From contig NZ_CP040812.1 in the NCBI RefSeq assembly GCF_006159205.1, positions 930,001 through 994,000 of the forward strand: a stretch of DNA of 64,000 nt, given 5' to 3'. This DNA comes from Antarcticibacterium flavum (GTDB lineage Bacteria; Bacteroidota; Bacteroidia; Flavobacteriales; Flavobacteriaceae). This document shows positions 36,350-45,402 of the stretch, in pieces. Under the pieces are notes generated by a model. It was not told where the DNA came from. It was given only the letters and a program-made list of their open reading frames with translations, and did no database searches. Position numbers and translations under genes: made by a program. Each line of letters starts with the position of its first letter. Positions within the stretch are counted from its first letter, which is position 1.

Positions 36350-37261
36350 TTAATGTTTAGATTTTAATATAAACTCTGCAATAAGTATTGAAACCTCACC
36401 TCCTGATTCTTTATAAAGGTGGTTACCATCAGTATATTGGAACTCCTCATTCATTTTAGTCATATTATAAAAGGGAATTCTATGTTTTCTGGATAAATTT
36501 TTGATCTGGTTATCAAAATCGGAAAGCAGGATATTTTCAATTTCGAACATTTCAGGGCTAACAGGTAATCGCACCAGATATACATCACCGTGTTTTTTAA
36601 GGTATGAAATTGTTTTACTCAAATAATTATATCGATATTCGGAAACATAATAATGTGGGAGGTAATCATTTTTATAGCTCCTCATTTTTTCAAATGACCT
36701 TGTAGCCACATTTGTTGAATCCATGTCGACATTTACTTCAAGCCATCCATTTTTATGTAAAATCATTTCATTAGAATCTGCTCGTAATATATTGAGAAAA
36801 GGCGCATCATAACTTTTAATTAAATATTCAAAATTAGGATGATAATTTTTGAAGGTTACATTACCTAAACTAAAATCATCTTCTCTTAAATTTAAGGAAT
36901 CATTTTGTGTATTTGTTCTGCTGGCAATACTCCAAGGATCAACAGTAATAACAAATATTCCATTCCTAGTTTCTGTATCTAATTTATCCTTAATACCTTT
37001 TAAATAAGTTGGACCATAAGGACTGTGCGCTAAGGTAAATGAATAATTGTAAATATCATTTCTATTCAATTTTTTGTTCATATCGTCAGGTAATATTCCC
37101 TGTGCTGCCCTTGATGTTCCCAGAATTAAAGAACTTTGTTTATGTGTGGTAAAACGCAAATAAAAAGGATCTGTCTTTCCATCAGCCTGCCAAAACACAA
37201 TTATAATTGTTATTACTGCACAAACTAAAAACATCGCGGAATTAGTAATAAATTTTTTCAT
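36350..37261 (-). CDS. SGNH-hydrolase-like partner of MBOAT acyltransferase
   Basis: A 303-residue protein with one N-terminal membrane anchor (AMFLVCAVITIIIVFW) and a periplasmic domain. SSLILGTSRAAQGILPD has the candidate nucleophile S50, and YTDGNHLY near the C-terminus has the D278-x-x-H281 pair of SGNH/DltD-like enzymes. The MBOAT gene ends 2 bases upstream of the ATG at 37261 chosen here; the ATG at 37363 would add 34 residues inside the MBOAT gene. The pair probably O-acetylates the polysaccharide outside the inner membrane, as in AlgI with AlgJ/AlgX or PatA with PatB. No gene-specific name is safe. Confidence 0.78.
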   Translation of the reverse strand: MKKFITNSAMFLVCAVITIIIVFWQADGKTDPFYLRFTTHKQSSLILGTSRAAQGILPDDMNKKLNRNDIYNYSFTLAHSPYGPTYLKGIKDKLDTETRNGIFVITVDPWSIASRTNTQNDSLNLREDDFSLGNVTFKNYHPNFEYLIKSYDAPFLNILRADSNEMILHKNGWLEVNVDMDSTNVATRSFEKMRSYKNDYLPHYYVSEYRYNYLSKTISYLKKHGDVYLVRLPVSPEMFEIENILLSDFDNQIKNLSRKHRIPFYNMTKMNEEFQYTDGNHLYKESGGEVSILIAEFILKSKH

Positions 37262-37263
37262 TT

Positions 37264-38700
37264 TTAAAATTGAAAATATATGAACTCGGCTGATTTTTCT
37301 GCAAATAGAAATATTACTACAAAAACTGTGTAGTATAATCCAGCTTTCAGGGGTTTTGGCCATTGAATTCCTATAAGCTGTAATCCATATTCTCCTTTTC
37401 TACCAAACCATTCAATTAAAAAGAAAAACGGAATGAGGATGAAAATACGTTTAGACATTATTTGCGGTAAGGAAAAAACTGAAGAATCAATCATGCCTCC
37501 CAAATATCTAAGTGCGTGTCCCACATTTTCTGCCCTAAAAAAAACCCATGCGATAACGGTTAAACTAAAAGTTAGACCTATTTGCCGTATTTCTTTAAAA
37601 GAAGGAAGATAAGAATTTGCTGCAACAACATCGATATTTTGCCTATTCCGATTGGATAATAATAATGGTAAAAAATAAATAGCATTAAGAGCACCCCAAA
37701 TAATAAAGGTCCAGTTTGCCCCATGCCAAAAACCACTTACAATAAATATGATAAAAGTGTTTCTAACCTTCATACTTAAACCTCCCCTACTACCACCTAA
37801 AGGTATATATAAATAGTCTCGAAACCAGGTTGATAACGAAATATGCCAGCGTCTCCAAAACTCTGCTATATCTCTTGAGAAATACGGAAAAGCAAAGTTT
37901 TGCATTAATTTAAAACCAAACAATCGTGCAGTACCTATAGCAATATCAGAATAACCGGAAAAATCACCGTATATTTGGAAAGTGAAAAACAATGCCCCAA
38001 GTACCAGGGTACTTCCAGACATCGTATCTGAATTTTCAAAAATATAATTAGCATAAATGGCACAGTTGTCGGCAATTACAACCTTTTTAAACAATCCCCA
38101 TAATATCTGGCGCACACCATCTACCCCTTGACTATATTCAAATTTTCTATTCTTGTAAAATTGAGGTAATAAATTAGTCGCTCTTTCAATTGGACCGGCC
38201 ACTAACTGAGGAAAAAAACTTACAAATGCTGCAAAAGAAATAAAATCTTTAGCTGGTTCCATTCGATTCTTATAAACATCTATTGTATAGCTTAATGTTT
38301 GAAAAGTGTAAAAACTAATTCCAACAGGAAGAATAATATTTAAAGAATTGGCGTTCAATTCATACCCTGCAATACTAAAAGCCGATTTAAAATTATCCAG
38401 AAAGAAATTATAGTATTTAAAAAAGGCCAAAAAGCCTAGATTAACCAAAATACTGAGCCATAATAAAAATTTTCTTGTTGAATGCTTTTCAGTTTTACCC
38501 AACTGTACTCCAACAAAGTAATCAACTAATGTACTAAACAGAATAAGGGAAAGAAATCGCCAATCCCACCAGCCATAAAACAAATAGCTAGCCCCAGCTA
38601 CCAGAAGGTTCTGCCACTTTAAACTTTTATTAAAAACAAACCAATAGAGAAAAAATACTATAGGTAAAAAAACTGCGAAATCCAGGGAATTAAAAAGCAT
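37264..38700 (-). CDS. MBOAT-family O-acyltransferase (AlgI/DltB-like)
   Basis: A 478-residue polytopic membrane protein. It has the MBOAT marks FQIYGDFSGYSDIAIGTARL, FWRRWHISLSTWFRDYLYIP and the catalytic H326 in SGFWHGANWTFIIWG. It would carry acetyl groups from the cytoplasm across the inner membrane to the SGNH protein encoded next to it. A promoter box lies 40 bases upstream, so the two genes form their own transcript between rmlA and the IS element. Confidence 0.92.
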   Translation of the reverse strand: MLFNSLDFAVFLPIVFFLYWFVFNKSLKWQNLLVAGASYLFYGWWDWRFLSLILFSTLVDYFVGVQLGKTEKHSTRKFLLWLSILVNLGFLAFFKYYNFFLDNFKSAFSIAGYELNANSLNIILPVGISFYTFQTLSYTIDVYKNRMEPAKDFISFAAFVSFFPQLVAGPIERATNLLPQFYKNRKFEYSQGVDGVRQILWGLFKKVVIADNCAIYANYIFENSDTMSGSTLVLGALFFTFQIYGDFSGYSDIAIGTARLFGFKLMQNFAFPYFSRDIAEFWRRWHISLSTWFRDYLYIPLGGSRGGLSMKVRNTFIIFIVSGFWHGANWTFIIWGALNAIYFLPLLLSNRNRQNIDVVAANSYLPSFKEIRQIGLTFSLTVIAWVFFRAENVGHALRYLGGMIDSSVFSLPQIMSKRIFILIPFFFLIEWFGRKGEYGLQLIGIQWPKPLKAGLYYTVFVVIFLFAEKSAEFIYFQF

Positions 38701-38739
38701 GGAAGATTAATCGGAAAAGTTAAATATTATTCTATTTCA

Positions 38740-38747
38740 CAAATATA
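38740..38747 (-). promoter_or_regulatory. Promoter -7 box TATATTTG
   Basis: TATATTTG on the minus strand, 39 bases before the MBOAT start at 38700. It fits the Bacteroidota TAnnTTTG box. A -33 box is not clear. Confidence 0.55.
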
Positions 38748-38778
38748 GGTTAAAATGAAATTTTTTTAAAAAGAGAAG

Positions 38779-39651
38779 CTATTTTGCTAAGCGAATTATG
38801 TAATCACCATATTCATTCTTGCTGTAAAAATCGGCTAACTTCCGCAACTCCTCCTTTGCTATATAGCCTTTTCGATAGGCGATCTCCTCCAGGCAGGCAA
38901 TCTTAAGCCCCTGCCTTTTTTCAATTGTCTGTATAAAATTGGATGCTTCCAGCATCGAGTCGTGTGTACCGGTATCCAGCCAGGCATACCCCCTGCCCAG
39001 TAGCTCCACATTAAGAATTCCGCGCTGTAAATATTCCTGGTTTACAGAGGTAATTTCCAATTCCCCCCTTTCACTGGGTTTTATTTGTTTTGCAATTTGT
39101 ACTACAGAATTAGGATAAAAATACAAGCCGGTGACCGCAAAATTACTTTTAGGTGTAACCGGTTTTTCTTCAATGCTTAAGACCTTTCCGTTATCATCAA
39201 AATCCACAACTCCATAACGGGTAGGTTCCTTCACATAATAACCAAAAATGGTAGCCTTACTTTCTTCTAAGGTTTTACTAACCGCCTTTTGCAATAATTG
39301 ACCAAATCCCTGACCATAAAAAATATTATCACCCAGGATCAAACATACATCTTCATCTCCTATAAAATCTTCGCCTATAATGAAAGCCTGTGCCAGGCCT
39401 TCAGGGGATGGTTGCTCTTTATAGAAAAACCGCATTCCCAGCTGCTTTCCATCTCCCAGCAATTTTTCAAAATTAGGAAGATCTTCCGGGGTGGAAATTA
39501 TTAGAACCTCTCTTATTCCCGCCAACATGAGTACAGATAAGGGATAATAGATCATTGGTTTATCGTACACAGCCAAAAGTTGTTTGGAAATGCCCTGTGT
39601 TATTGGATAAAGCCTGGTGCCGGAGCCACCGGCAAGAATAATTCCTTTCAT
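38779..39651 (-). CDS. rmlA: Glucose-1-phosphate thymidylyltransferase
   Basis: A 290-residue enzyme making dTDP-glucose. It has the full N-terminal signature [20 protein letters not shown] followed by [49 protein letters not shown] and [17 protein letters not shown], all standard for RmlA. rmlB lies 4.5 kb upstream with a C4-type aminotransferase between; rmlC and rmlD are absent, so dTDP-rhamnose is not made from these genes alone. Confidence 0.95.
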   Translation of the reverse strand: MKGIILAGGSGTRLYPITQGISKQLLAVYDKPMIYYPLSVLMLAGIREVLIISTPEDLPNFEKLLGDGKQLGMRFFYKEQPSPEGLAQAFIIGEDFIGDEDVCLILGDNIFYGQGFGQLLQKAVSKTLEESKATIFGYYVKEPTRYGVVDFDDNGKVLSIEEKPVTPKSNFAVTGLYFYPNSVVQIAKQIKPSERGELEITSVNQEYLQRGILNVELLGRGYAWLDTGTHDSMLEASNFIQTIEKRQGLKIACLEEIAYRKGYIAKEELRKLADFYSKNEYGDYIIRLAK

Positions 39652-39659
39652 GGTTTTTT

Positions 39660-39690
39660 GGATTACGCGGATTTTAGCGGATTACGCAGA
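39660..39690. repeat. GCGGATTTTAGCGGATT-type repeat
   Basis: GGATTACGCGGATTTTAGCG followed by GATTACGCAG fills most of the 48-base gap after the GT-C-like gene. Same family as 32557 and 44048. Confidence 0.65.
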
Positions 39691-39699
39691 ATTCTTGAA

Positions 39700-41325
39700 T
39701 TAATTTTCACTCTTTGCTATTCTAAAATAATACCTTATGGATTCGTCCTCTACTTTTTCAAATCCATTTTTTATCATCGCCAGTTCAAATAAACTCAAAG
39801 GAGACGGTGAATTTTCAGGATAGGAATTTACAACAAAAACAGCGACCGACTCCTTTCCCTGCAGGACTTTTTCAATTTCATCGAAAAATACAAGATCATC
39901 AACCGGCTGGAAAAATGAACTGAGATCAAGATATGTTTTGGGATACAGATAATGAAAGATATGGGCTTTATCTCCATAGAAGAAAACTTCTATTCCCTGA
40001 GCGGTTAAATTTTGCACTGCAGCATCTGTTTCTTTAAGAAAATTTGCCCGTTCACTATTCGTATGTATTGGAGAAAGTTTCTCCAATTTTACTTCTTCCT
40101 CCAGGTCCATTAGATTTTTATCTTCATATACTCCAAAGACTTTGGTCACAACTGAAAAAGGGATTAAAACTGCAGCTAAAATAAGCCAGTACTTTTTTTC
40201 CTTTACTGCGGAAATACTTAAAACAAAAGGAAATAGCAGAAGTAAGGAGTACGCCTTCAACAAACCGGTGTTGGAGCCCAATGGATTGATAAACAAGAAG
40301 AACAGAAATAAAATCAAAATCAATTTACGGGCAGATATTCTTTCGCCCCTTCCTTCCCACACCTGAATTAATACAAAAGAAATTGCAAGTGCAACCAGGA
40401 ACAAAGCATAGTTCACGGAGAATTTCGAATAGCCTACAAAAAACAGTAAGCAAACAACCAGGAAGAGAAATAGACCTGCATCTTTTAATAAAACGACGCG
40501 GTGAGAGGGTAATTTCCTGTAGACAAAAAATCCGAACACTATTAGAAACACGAATCCGATTAATTTGAGACCATCTCTAAAATAGTTCGAGAACAAAAGA
40601 AGGAGGTCATGAGAATTTGAATTTGAGGTTGCCTGTATAAACTGTTCCCAGGTTTTATAATAAATGGAATAGCCGGCGGTCATTACCAGCATAGACAAAC
40701 CGAGAAAAAGCCCGGGGAAAACAAGCACTTTTACATTCAATTTCCCCAGTTTTAATCTCTCAATTACTAATAGAAACAAGAAAACAAGCGGAATCCCCAG
40801 GATGTTTGGTAACCTTATGAGGACTGCAGCTGCACAAATAAAAGAAAGAACGGGTATCAAATACATTCTGCCGGTTCTTAAATACAAGGCTGTAAGGGAA
40901 AAAAGCAATGTATTTATAAAGATACTTAGAGTATCATAACCCAGAATATTGGCATTAAAGGGCGTATAGAGAATTAAAGCAAGTGCGAAATAAAAAAAGA
41001 TCATCCACCTCTCCTGCTTCACTTTTAAAAAGGCAAACGGAAGTAGCATAGTGCCAAACAACAAAATCCAATTTACAACTCGTAGATATATTATCTCCGG
41101 ACCGGCAAGCTCAATAATTTCTTTCAAAATCACAGAACTTAGCAAGAACGGATATAAATAAATTCCATTTGCGGGCTGAATCGCCTGATTAAGGTGATAA
41201 AAGCTATCGGTAAAATCCAGGCCAAAAAAAATTCCTGAAAAGCTATAAAGTATAGCCAGGAATAACAGTGCAGCAATGAAGGAATTACGCTGAAAAGTAG
41301 TAGGTCTAAAACTGAAAATATTCAA
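39700..41325 (-). CDS. Polytopic membrane protein, GT-C/GT39-like
   Basis: A 541-residue protein with about 11-12 membrane segments in the first 400 residues and a soluble C-terminal domain (about 410-541). The first large loop has GLDFTDSFYHL, an acidic motif after the first membrane segment as in GT-C/GT39 (dolichyl-phosphate-mannose-type) transferases. If so, it would use a polyprenyl-phosphate sugar on the periplasmic side. It lies between the DegT aminotransferase and rmlA. I do not recognise a named family, so the function is tentative. Confidence 0.65.
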   Translation of the reverse strand: MNIFSFRPTTFQRNSFIAALLFLAILYSFSGIFFGLDFTDSFYHLNQAIQPANGIYLYPFLLSSVILKEIIELAGPEIIYLRVVNWILLFGTMLLPFAFLKVKQERWMIFFYFALALILYTPFNANILGYDTLSIFINTLLFSLTALYLRTGRMYLIPVLSFICAAAVLIRLPNILGIPLVFLFLLVIERLKLGKLNVKVLVFPGLFLGLSMLVMTAGYSIYYKTWEQFIQATSNSNSHDLLLLFSNYFRDGLKLIGFVFLIVFGFFVYRKLPSHRVVLLKDAGLFLFLVVCLLFFVGYSKFSVNYALFLVALAISFVLIQVWEGRGERISARKLILILFLFFLFINPLGSNTGLLKAYSLLLLFPFVLSISAVKEKKYWLILAAVLIPFSVVTKVFGVYEDKNLMDLEEEVKLEKLSPIHTNSERANFLKETDAAVQNLTAQGIEVFFYGDKAHIFHYLYPKTYLDLSSFFQPVDDLVFFDEIEKVLQGKESVAVFVVNSYPENSPSPLSLFELAMIKNGFEKVEDESIRYYFRIAKSEN

Positions 41326-41364
41326 TTTGGGTTAGATATTATAAAGTGAATGATCTAAAATCTG

Positions 41365-42441
41365 TTAGTTCAATATCCTATTTACTTCTTCAATTATTAA
41401 ATCAGTTTCTGTTCTATCCATATTATGAGCCAATGGCAAACACATTATGGTTTCCGCAATACGTTCTGATACCGGCATTTCTTCATAGCTCACGTATTTC
41501 AGAGTATTTAAAGAAGGGTAAAAGTACCTCCTTGGAAAAATTTCCTTCTTATTTAGAGTCTGCTGCACCTTTATAAGGGTTTCTTCATTTTCAAAAATTA
41601 CCGGATAATAACTATAATTCCATTCTGTTCCTTCTCTTAATCGTAATCTTTTCAGCTTTGAGAAATTCAATTGTCCCTCATACTGCTCAATGACTTTCTT
41701 CCGTTTCTTTATATTCTCCTCTACATAAGGCAAAACAGCCAGTCCCATTCCTGCCTGTAATTCATTCATTTTTGCATTAATCCCCACCCCCTGAAAATTC
41801 AGCGGACCTTCATGGCCAAAATTATGACTTTGAAATAATTTTTGATATAATTTCGCATCTCTACAGAACATAGCTCCTCCTTCACCCGTATGGAAGATTT
41901 TTGTAGCGTGAAAACTACAGGTACTTACATCTCCCCAAGTAAAAATCGACTGCCCATTATAATTCACTCCAAAACAATGCGCTGCATCATAGATCACCTT
42001 TAACCCATATTTTTGAGCGATAGTTTCAATGGCTTCCACATTACACGAATTACCAAAGACGTGAGTGGCTAAAATTGCTGTTGTTCGCTTTGTAATTGCA
42101 GCTTCTATTTTAGTTTCATCAATAGTAAGATATTCAGGATGTATATCAACAAAAACAGGAATGCAATTTTCCCATACAATGGCAGCAGTGGATGCCACAT
42201 AACTAAAAGGAGTGGTAATCACTTCCCCGTTGGCTGCCAAATTTTTTAATGCAATTTGGAGTGGCAGGGTTCCGTTAGCGGTTAAAATAAGATCGTTCGA
42301 TCTTAGATATTCCTGGATCCTCTCCTTCAACTCTTTCCACAACTCTCCCCCATTTGCAATTTGATTACTGCTCCAAATACGATAGAGATATTTATGATAT
42401 TCTTCAATAGGAGGCAAAAAAGTCCTGGTAACGGGGATCAT
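41365..42441 (-). CDS. DegT-family dTDP-sugar aminotransferase (VioA-like)
   Basis: A 358-residue PLP enzyme. The lysine is K181 in STCSFHATKIFHTGEGGA, a motif of the VioA/WecE/DesI-like group acting at C4 of dTDP-4-keto-6-deoxyglucose. Further marks are TANGTLPLQIALKNL and YDAAHCFGVNYNG. With rmlA and rmlB close by, it would give dTDP-4-amino-4,6-dideoxyglucose (Qui4N) or the galacto form. No 3,4-ketoisomerase is nearby, so a C3 amino sugar is less likely. It overlaps the flippase stop by 4 bases. Confidence 0.83.
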   Translation of the reverse strand: MIPVTRTFLPPIEEYHKYLYRIWSSNQIANGGELWKELKERIQEYLRSNDLILTANGTLPLQIALKNLAANGEVITTPFSYVASTAAIVWENCIPVFVDIHPEYLTIDETKIEAAITKRTTAILATHVFGNSCNVEAIETIAQKYGLKVIYDAAHCFGVNYNGQSIFTWGDVSTCSFHATKIFHTGEGGAMFCRDAKLYQKLFQSHNFGHEGPLNFQGVGINAKMNELQAGMGLAVLPYVEENIKKRKKVIEQYEGQLNFSKLKRLRLREGTEWNYSYYPVIFENEETLIKVQQTLNKKEIFPRRYFYPSLNTLKYVSYEEMPVSERIAETIMCLPLAHNMDRTETDLIIEEVNRILN

Positions 42442-43874
42442 TTTTTAAATATTAAATTAGACAGTTCAAAAAGACTTCGGAGTTTCAAAAGATAAGCTAT
42501 TCCCAAATAAACGATTATTCCACTTAACCCTCCAATAATTATCCTAAGTATATCAGGTTGATCATTTATTCCAATTCTATCCACAGCATATATTACAGCT
42601 CCTGCAGCCAGTGCCAGAAGTATTACAGGAAGAACATCTTTTAATTGATGCCATGCAGGATATTTTATAAACCTGGAGGTATAATGAGAATTGATAAAAA
42701 ATGACACCAGGGAAATAAAAACCTGGCCGTATAAAAGGGCAAGAATACCGAATGGGATGGTTACTAATATTGTCAAAACAATTACCACTTTTTTCAGGAC
42801 CTCAAGCTTTAAGAAAAGATCACTCCTGCCTTTGACATTAAGGATACTTAAGTTATATGCGTGAAGGGGATAGAGGATGCCGGTAACACAAAGGATCTGA
42901 AAATAAGGTACTGCAGGCAACCATTTTTCTGTAAACAGGAACCGGAATGCAGGCTCTCCAAGTACAGCTAAAAAAATTAGCAGCGGGGCTACAACAAACA
43001 GGACCATTTGTAATAGCTGCTTATAAACTCTCTTAAGTCTTACATCATCATTCTGTATCTCAGCAAACATGGGATAAGTGATCCTGTCAAGAGAATTAAA
43101 AATATTGGAAAGCGGCAGCTGTTTGGTAGTTTCTGCCCTTGTATAAAAACCTACTTGTGCTGCTGAAAAATATTTTCCTATCACGATTATAAAAATGTTA
43201 TCAAAGATCCTATTGAGTAATCCGGACAGGGTTAGCTTATACCCAAAATTAAAATGCACTTTAAATTTCTCTCTGCTGAAAATAAAACCGGGTTTCCATT
43301 TAGAATAAAACCACAATTGAACCGAGCTAAGAAAAGAAGTGATAAGGCTGCTCCACACCAGACTCCACACTCCATAACCGGAATAAGCCATAATTATACC
43401 CACAGCACCACCTGTGATAGTGGCAGGCAAGGCAACCAGCGTTTGGGTTTTAAAATCCATCCTTTTCGTAAGTCTTGCCAACTGTACCGCGGCAAAGGCC
43501 GAAAAAATAAAGGAAAGGCAATATAACCTTACAATATCTGTAAGAATTGGCTGCTCATAAAAGGAGGCAATAAGAGGCGCGAGCACATAAACAAGAATAT
43601 AAACTGCAGTAGCTGAAACTAAATTAAAATAAAAAACAGTAGAATAATCTGCCTCCTCCAGTTCTTCACTTCTAATTAAAGATTGGGTAAGGCCTGCGTT
43701 TAAAAGCGTATTTCCAATAGCAACAAAAATCGCGATCATTCCAATCAATCCAAATTCCTCGGGTAACAAGATCCTGGCGAGAATTAGGGAAATCGTAAAA
43801 CCTATCACCTGATTTCCAAACTGCTGGGCAAAGGTCCATACAAATCCTTTTTTAGCTCTTCTTCTTAAGGACAT
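42438..43874 (-). CDS. Wzx/WzxC-type flippase (copy 2)
   Basis: A 478-residue membrane protein of the MOP superfamily with about 14 membrane segments. It has LRRRAKKGFVWTFAQQFGNQ at the N-terminus, LARILLPEEFGLIGMIAIF and VGFYTRAETTKQLPLSNI. Its fold and motifs match the flippase at 23998, but identity is moderate, so it is a distinct copy, perhaps for a second repeat unit. It overlaps the aminotransferase start by 4 bases. Confidence 0.9.
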   Translation of the reverse strand: MSLRRRAKKGFVWTFAQQFGNQVIGFTISLILARILLPEEFGLIGMIAIFVAIGNTLLNAGLTQSLIRSEELEEADYSTVFYFNLVSATAVYILVYVLAPLIASFYEQPILTDIVRLYCLSFIFSAFAAVQLARLTKRMDFKTQTLVALPATITGGAVGIIMAYSGYGVWSLVWSSLITSFLSSVQLWFYSKWKPGFIFSREKFKVHFNFGYKLTLSGLLNRIFDNIFIIVIGKYFSAAQVGFYTRAETTKQLPLSNIFNSLDRITYPMFAEIQNDDVRLKRVYKQLLQMVLFVVAPLLIFLAVLGEPAFRFLFTEKWLPAVPYFQILCVTGILYPLHAYNLSILNVKGRSDLFLKLEVLKKVVIVLTILVTIPFGILALLYGQVFISLVSFFINSHYTSRFIKYPAWHQLKDVLPVILLALAAGAVIYAVDRIGINDQPDILRIIIGGLSGIIVYLGIAYLLKLRSLFELSNLIFKK

Positions 43875-44047
43875 TTATTGAAAAGTCTAATGAATAAGGA
43901 AATTTTACGGATTTTAAGAAATTCCATAGTTATTGTTCGCTTGTAAAGTTAGCTAATTATTTAATTAATAATCAAGGTCGAGGCCACCATCAAGTCTTTT
44001 TCACTCTTTTAGCACTATCGCTTTCTAAGAGTCTTCATGAACTTCTC

Positions 44048-44141
44048 TTAATCCGCAGAGTTTCTTTCTATGTAATCCGTGTAATCCGCTAAAATCCGTG
44101 GAATCTTGATTATCCGTGCCAATCCGCTAAAATCCGCGTGA
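44048..44141. repeat. AATCCGCTAAAATCCG-type repeat cluster
   Basis: About five loose copies of AATCCGC / AATCCGTG words, including AATCCGCTAAAATCCG twice. It is the reverse complement of the repeats at 32557 and 39660. It ends directly at the rmlB stop codon. The rest of the gap (43875-44047) shows no gene. Confidence 0.7.
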
Positions 44142-44142
44142 T

Positions 44143-45195
44143 CTATTTTTGATACTGCTCCTCATAATATTCCCGGTACGCTCCACTGGTAACATTCTTC
44201 AACCAGGTTCCATTATTTAGATACCAGTCTATGGTCTTCTCCAGCCCTTCTTCAAAAGTTACAGAGGGTTCCCAGCCTAACTCCTTATTGATCTTTGAAG
44301 CATCAATAGCATATCTTTTATCATGGCCGGGACGGTCCTGAATGAAGGTGATGAGTTTTGCTGAACTTCCTTCTTCCCGCTCCAGCTTTTGATCCATCAA
44401 TTTGCAAAGGGTTTCAACCAGATCAATATTCTGCCATTCATTGAAGCCTCCAATATTATAGGTCTCTTTATTTTTTCCTTTATGAATGGCCAGATCTATC
44501 GCCGTTGCGTGATCAATAACGTAAAGCCAATCCCGGGTATATTTCCCGTCCCCGTAAACCGGCAGGGGTTTCTCTTCAATGATGTTATTTATGAATAAGG
44601 GAATGAGTTTCTCCGGAAACTGATTAGGACCATAATTATTGGAGCAATTGGAAATTATATAAGGAAGTCCGTAAGTTTCGCCATAAGCCCTCACAAAATG
44701 ATCTGATCCCGCTTTGGAAGCAGAATAAGGTGAGTTTGGATCATAGGCAGTGGCCTCTGTAAACAAACCTGTTTCTCCAAGGGTTCCATATACTTCATCT
44801 GTACTTATGTGATAGAACATTTTATTGCTGTAATCTTCTTTCCAGATAGCCAGGGCAGCATTAAGAAGATTTACAGTTCCTATGATATTGGTGCGCACAA
44901 AAGCCAGCGCATCTTTAATGGACCTGTCCACATGAGATTCGGCAGCCAGGTGGATCACACTGTCAAAATGGTGTTTTTCGAACAGAGAGTTCATTCCGGC
45001 AGCATCATTGATATCGGCTTTAAGAAAGCTATAGTTTGCAGCCTCCTCAATATCCCTGAGATTCTCCAAATTCCCGGCATAGGTGAGGGAATCAAGATTA
45101 AATATCTCGTACTCCGGATATTTATTTACAAATAACCGCACCACATGGGAACCAATAAAACCAGCCCCACCTGTAATTAAAACTTTTCTACTCAT
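44143..45195 (-). CDS. rmlB: dTDP-glucose 4,6-dehydratase
   Basis: A 350-residue SDR with VLITGGAGFIGSHVVRLF, HLAAESHVDRSI, the dehydratase STDEVYG (131-137) and catalytic Y157/K161 in SPYSASKAGSDH. It converts dTDP-glucose to the 4-keto-6-deoxy form that the VioA-like aminotransferase can use. It is the most upstream intact minus-strand gene of the locus. An open frame without start codon ends one base before its ATG (see 45197). Confidence 0.95.
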   Translation of the reverse strand: MSRKVLITGGAGFIGSHVVRLFVNKYPEYEIFNLDSLTYAGNLENLRDIEEAANYSFLKADINDAAGMNSLFEKHHFDSVIHLAAESHVDRSIKDALAFVRTNIIGTVNLLNAALAIWKEDYSNKMFYHISTDEVYGTLGETGLFTEATAYDPNSPYSASKAGSDHFVRAYGETYGLPYIISNCSNNYGPNQFPEKLIPLFINNIIEEKPLPVYGDGKYTRDWLYVIDHATAIDLAIHKGKNKETYNIGGFNEWQNIDLVETLCKLMDQKLEREEGSSAKLITFIQDRPGHDKRYAIDASKINKELGWEPSVTFEEGLEKTIDWYLNNGTWLKNVTSGAYREYYEEQYQK

Positions 45196-45196
45196 T

Positions 45197-45382
45197 TTAT
45201 AATGTTTGATCTATCGAGGAGGATATCTCTGGATAACCTGCACTTCTTAAAATATTTTTTACTTTGTCTTTATACTTCGGAACAAAAGTATCAAATTTGA
45301 ATTGTACAGGCGGGTTCGCTTGGAATATTTTAAGAGACAGGCTCCTGTTCCTTTTATTTTTCTGAAGGATCTGAAAAGGCCA
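45197..45382 (-). pseudogene. Possible 3' remnant of a gene upstream of rmlB
   Basis: A 61-codon open stretch with no start codon ends in TAA one base before the rmlB ATG (TAA-A-ATG), the spacing seen between true genes in this locus. It reads as a soluble C-terminus (FVPKYKDKVKNILRSAGYPE, then ISSSIDQTL). I cannot name the family. A chance open frame is possible. It contains a TACTTTTG box at 45283-45290 that could serve as the rmlB promoter. Confidence 0.3.
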
Positions 45383-45402
45383 TTAAAAAATCTCATTAAT
45401 AA

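Noticed and set aside
38779..45195. dTDP-rhamnose pathway
   Set aside because: rmlA and rmlB are present but no rmlC or rmlD; the aminotransferase in the same operon points to a 4-amino sugar.
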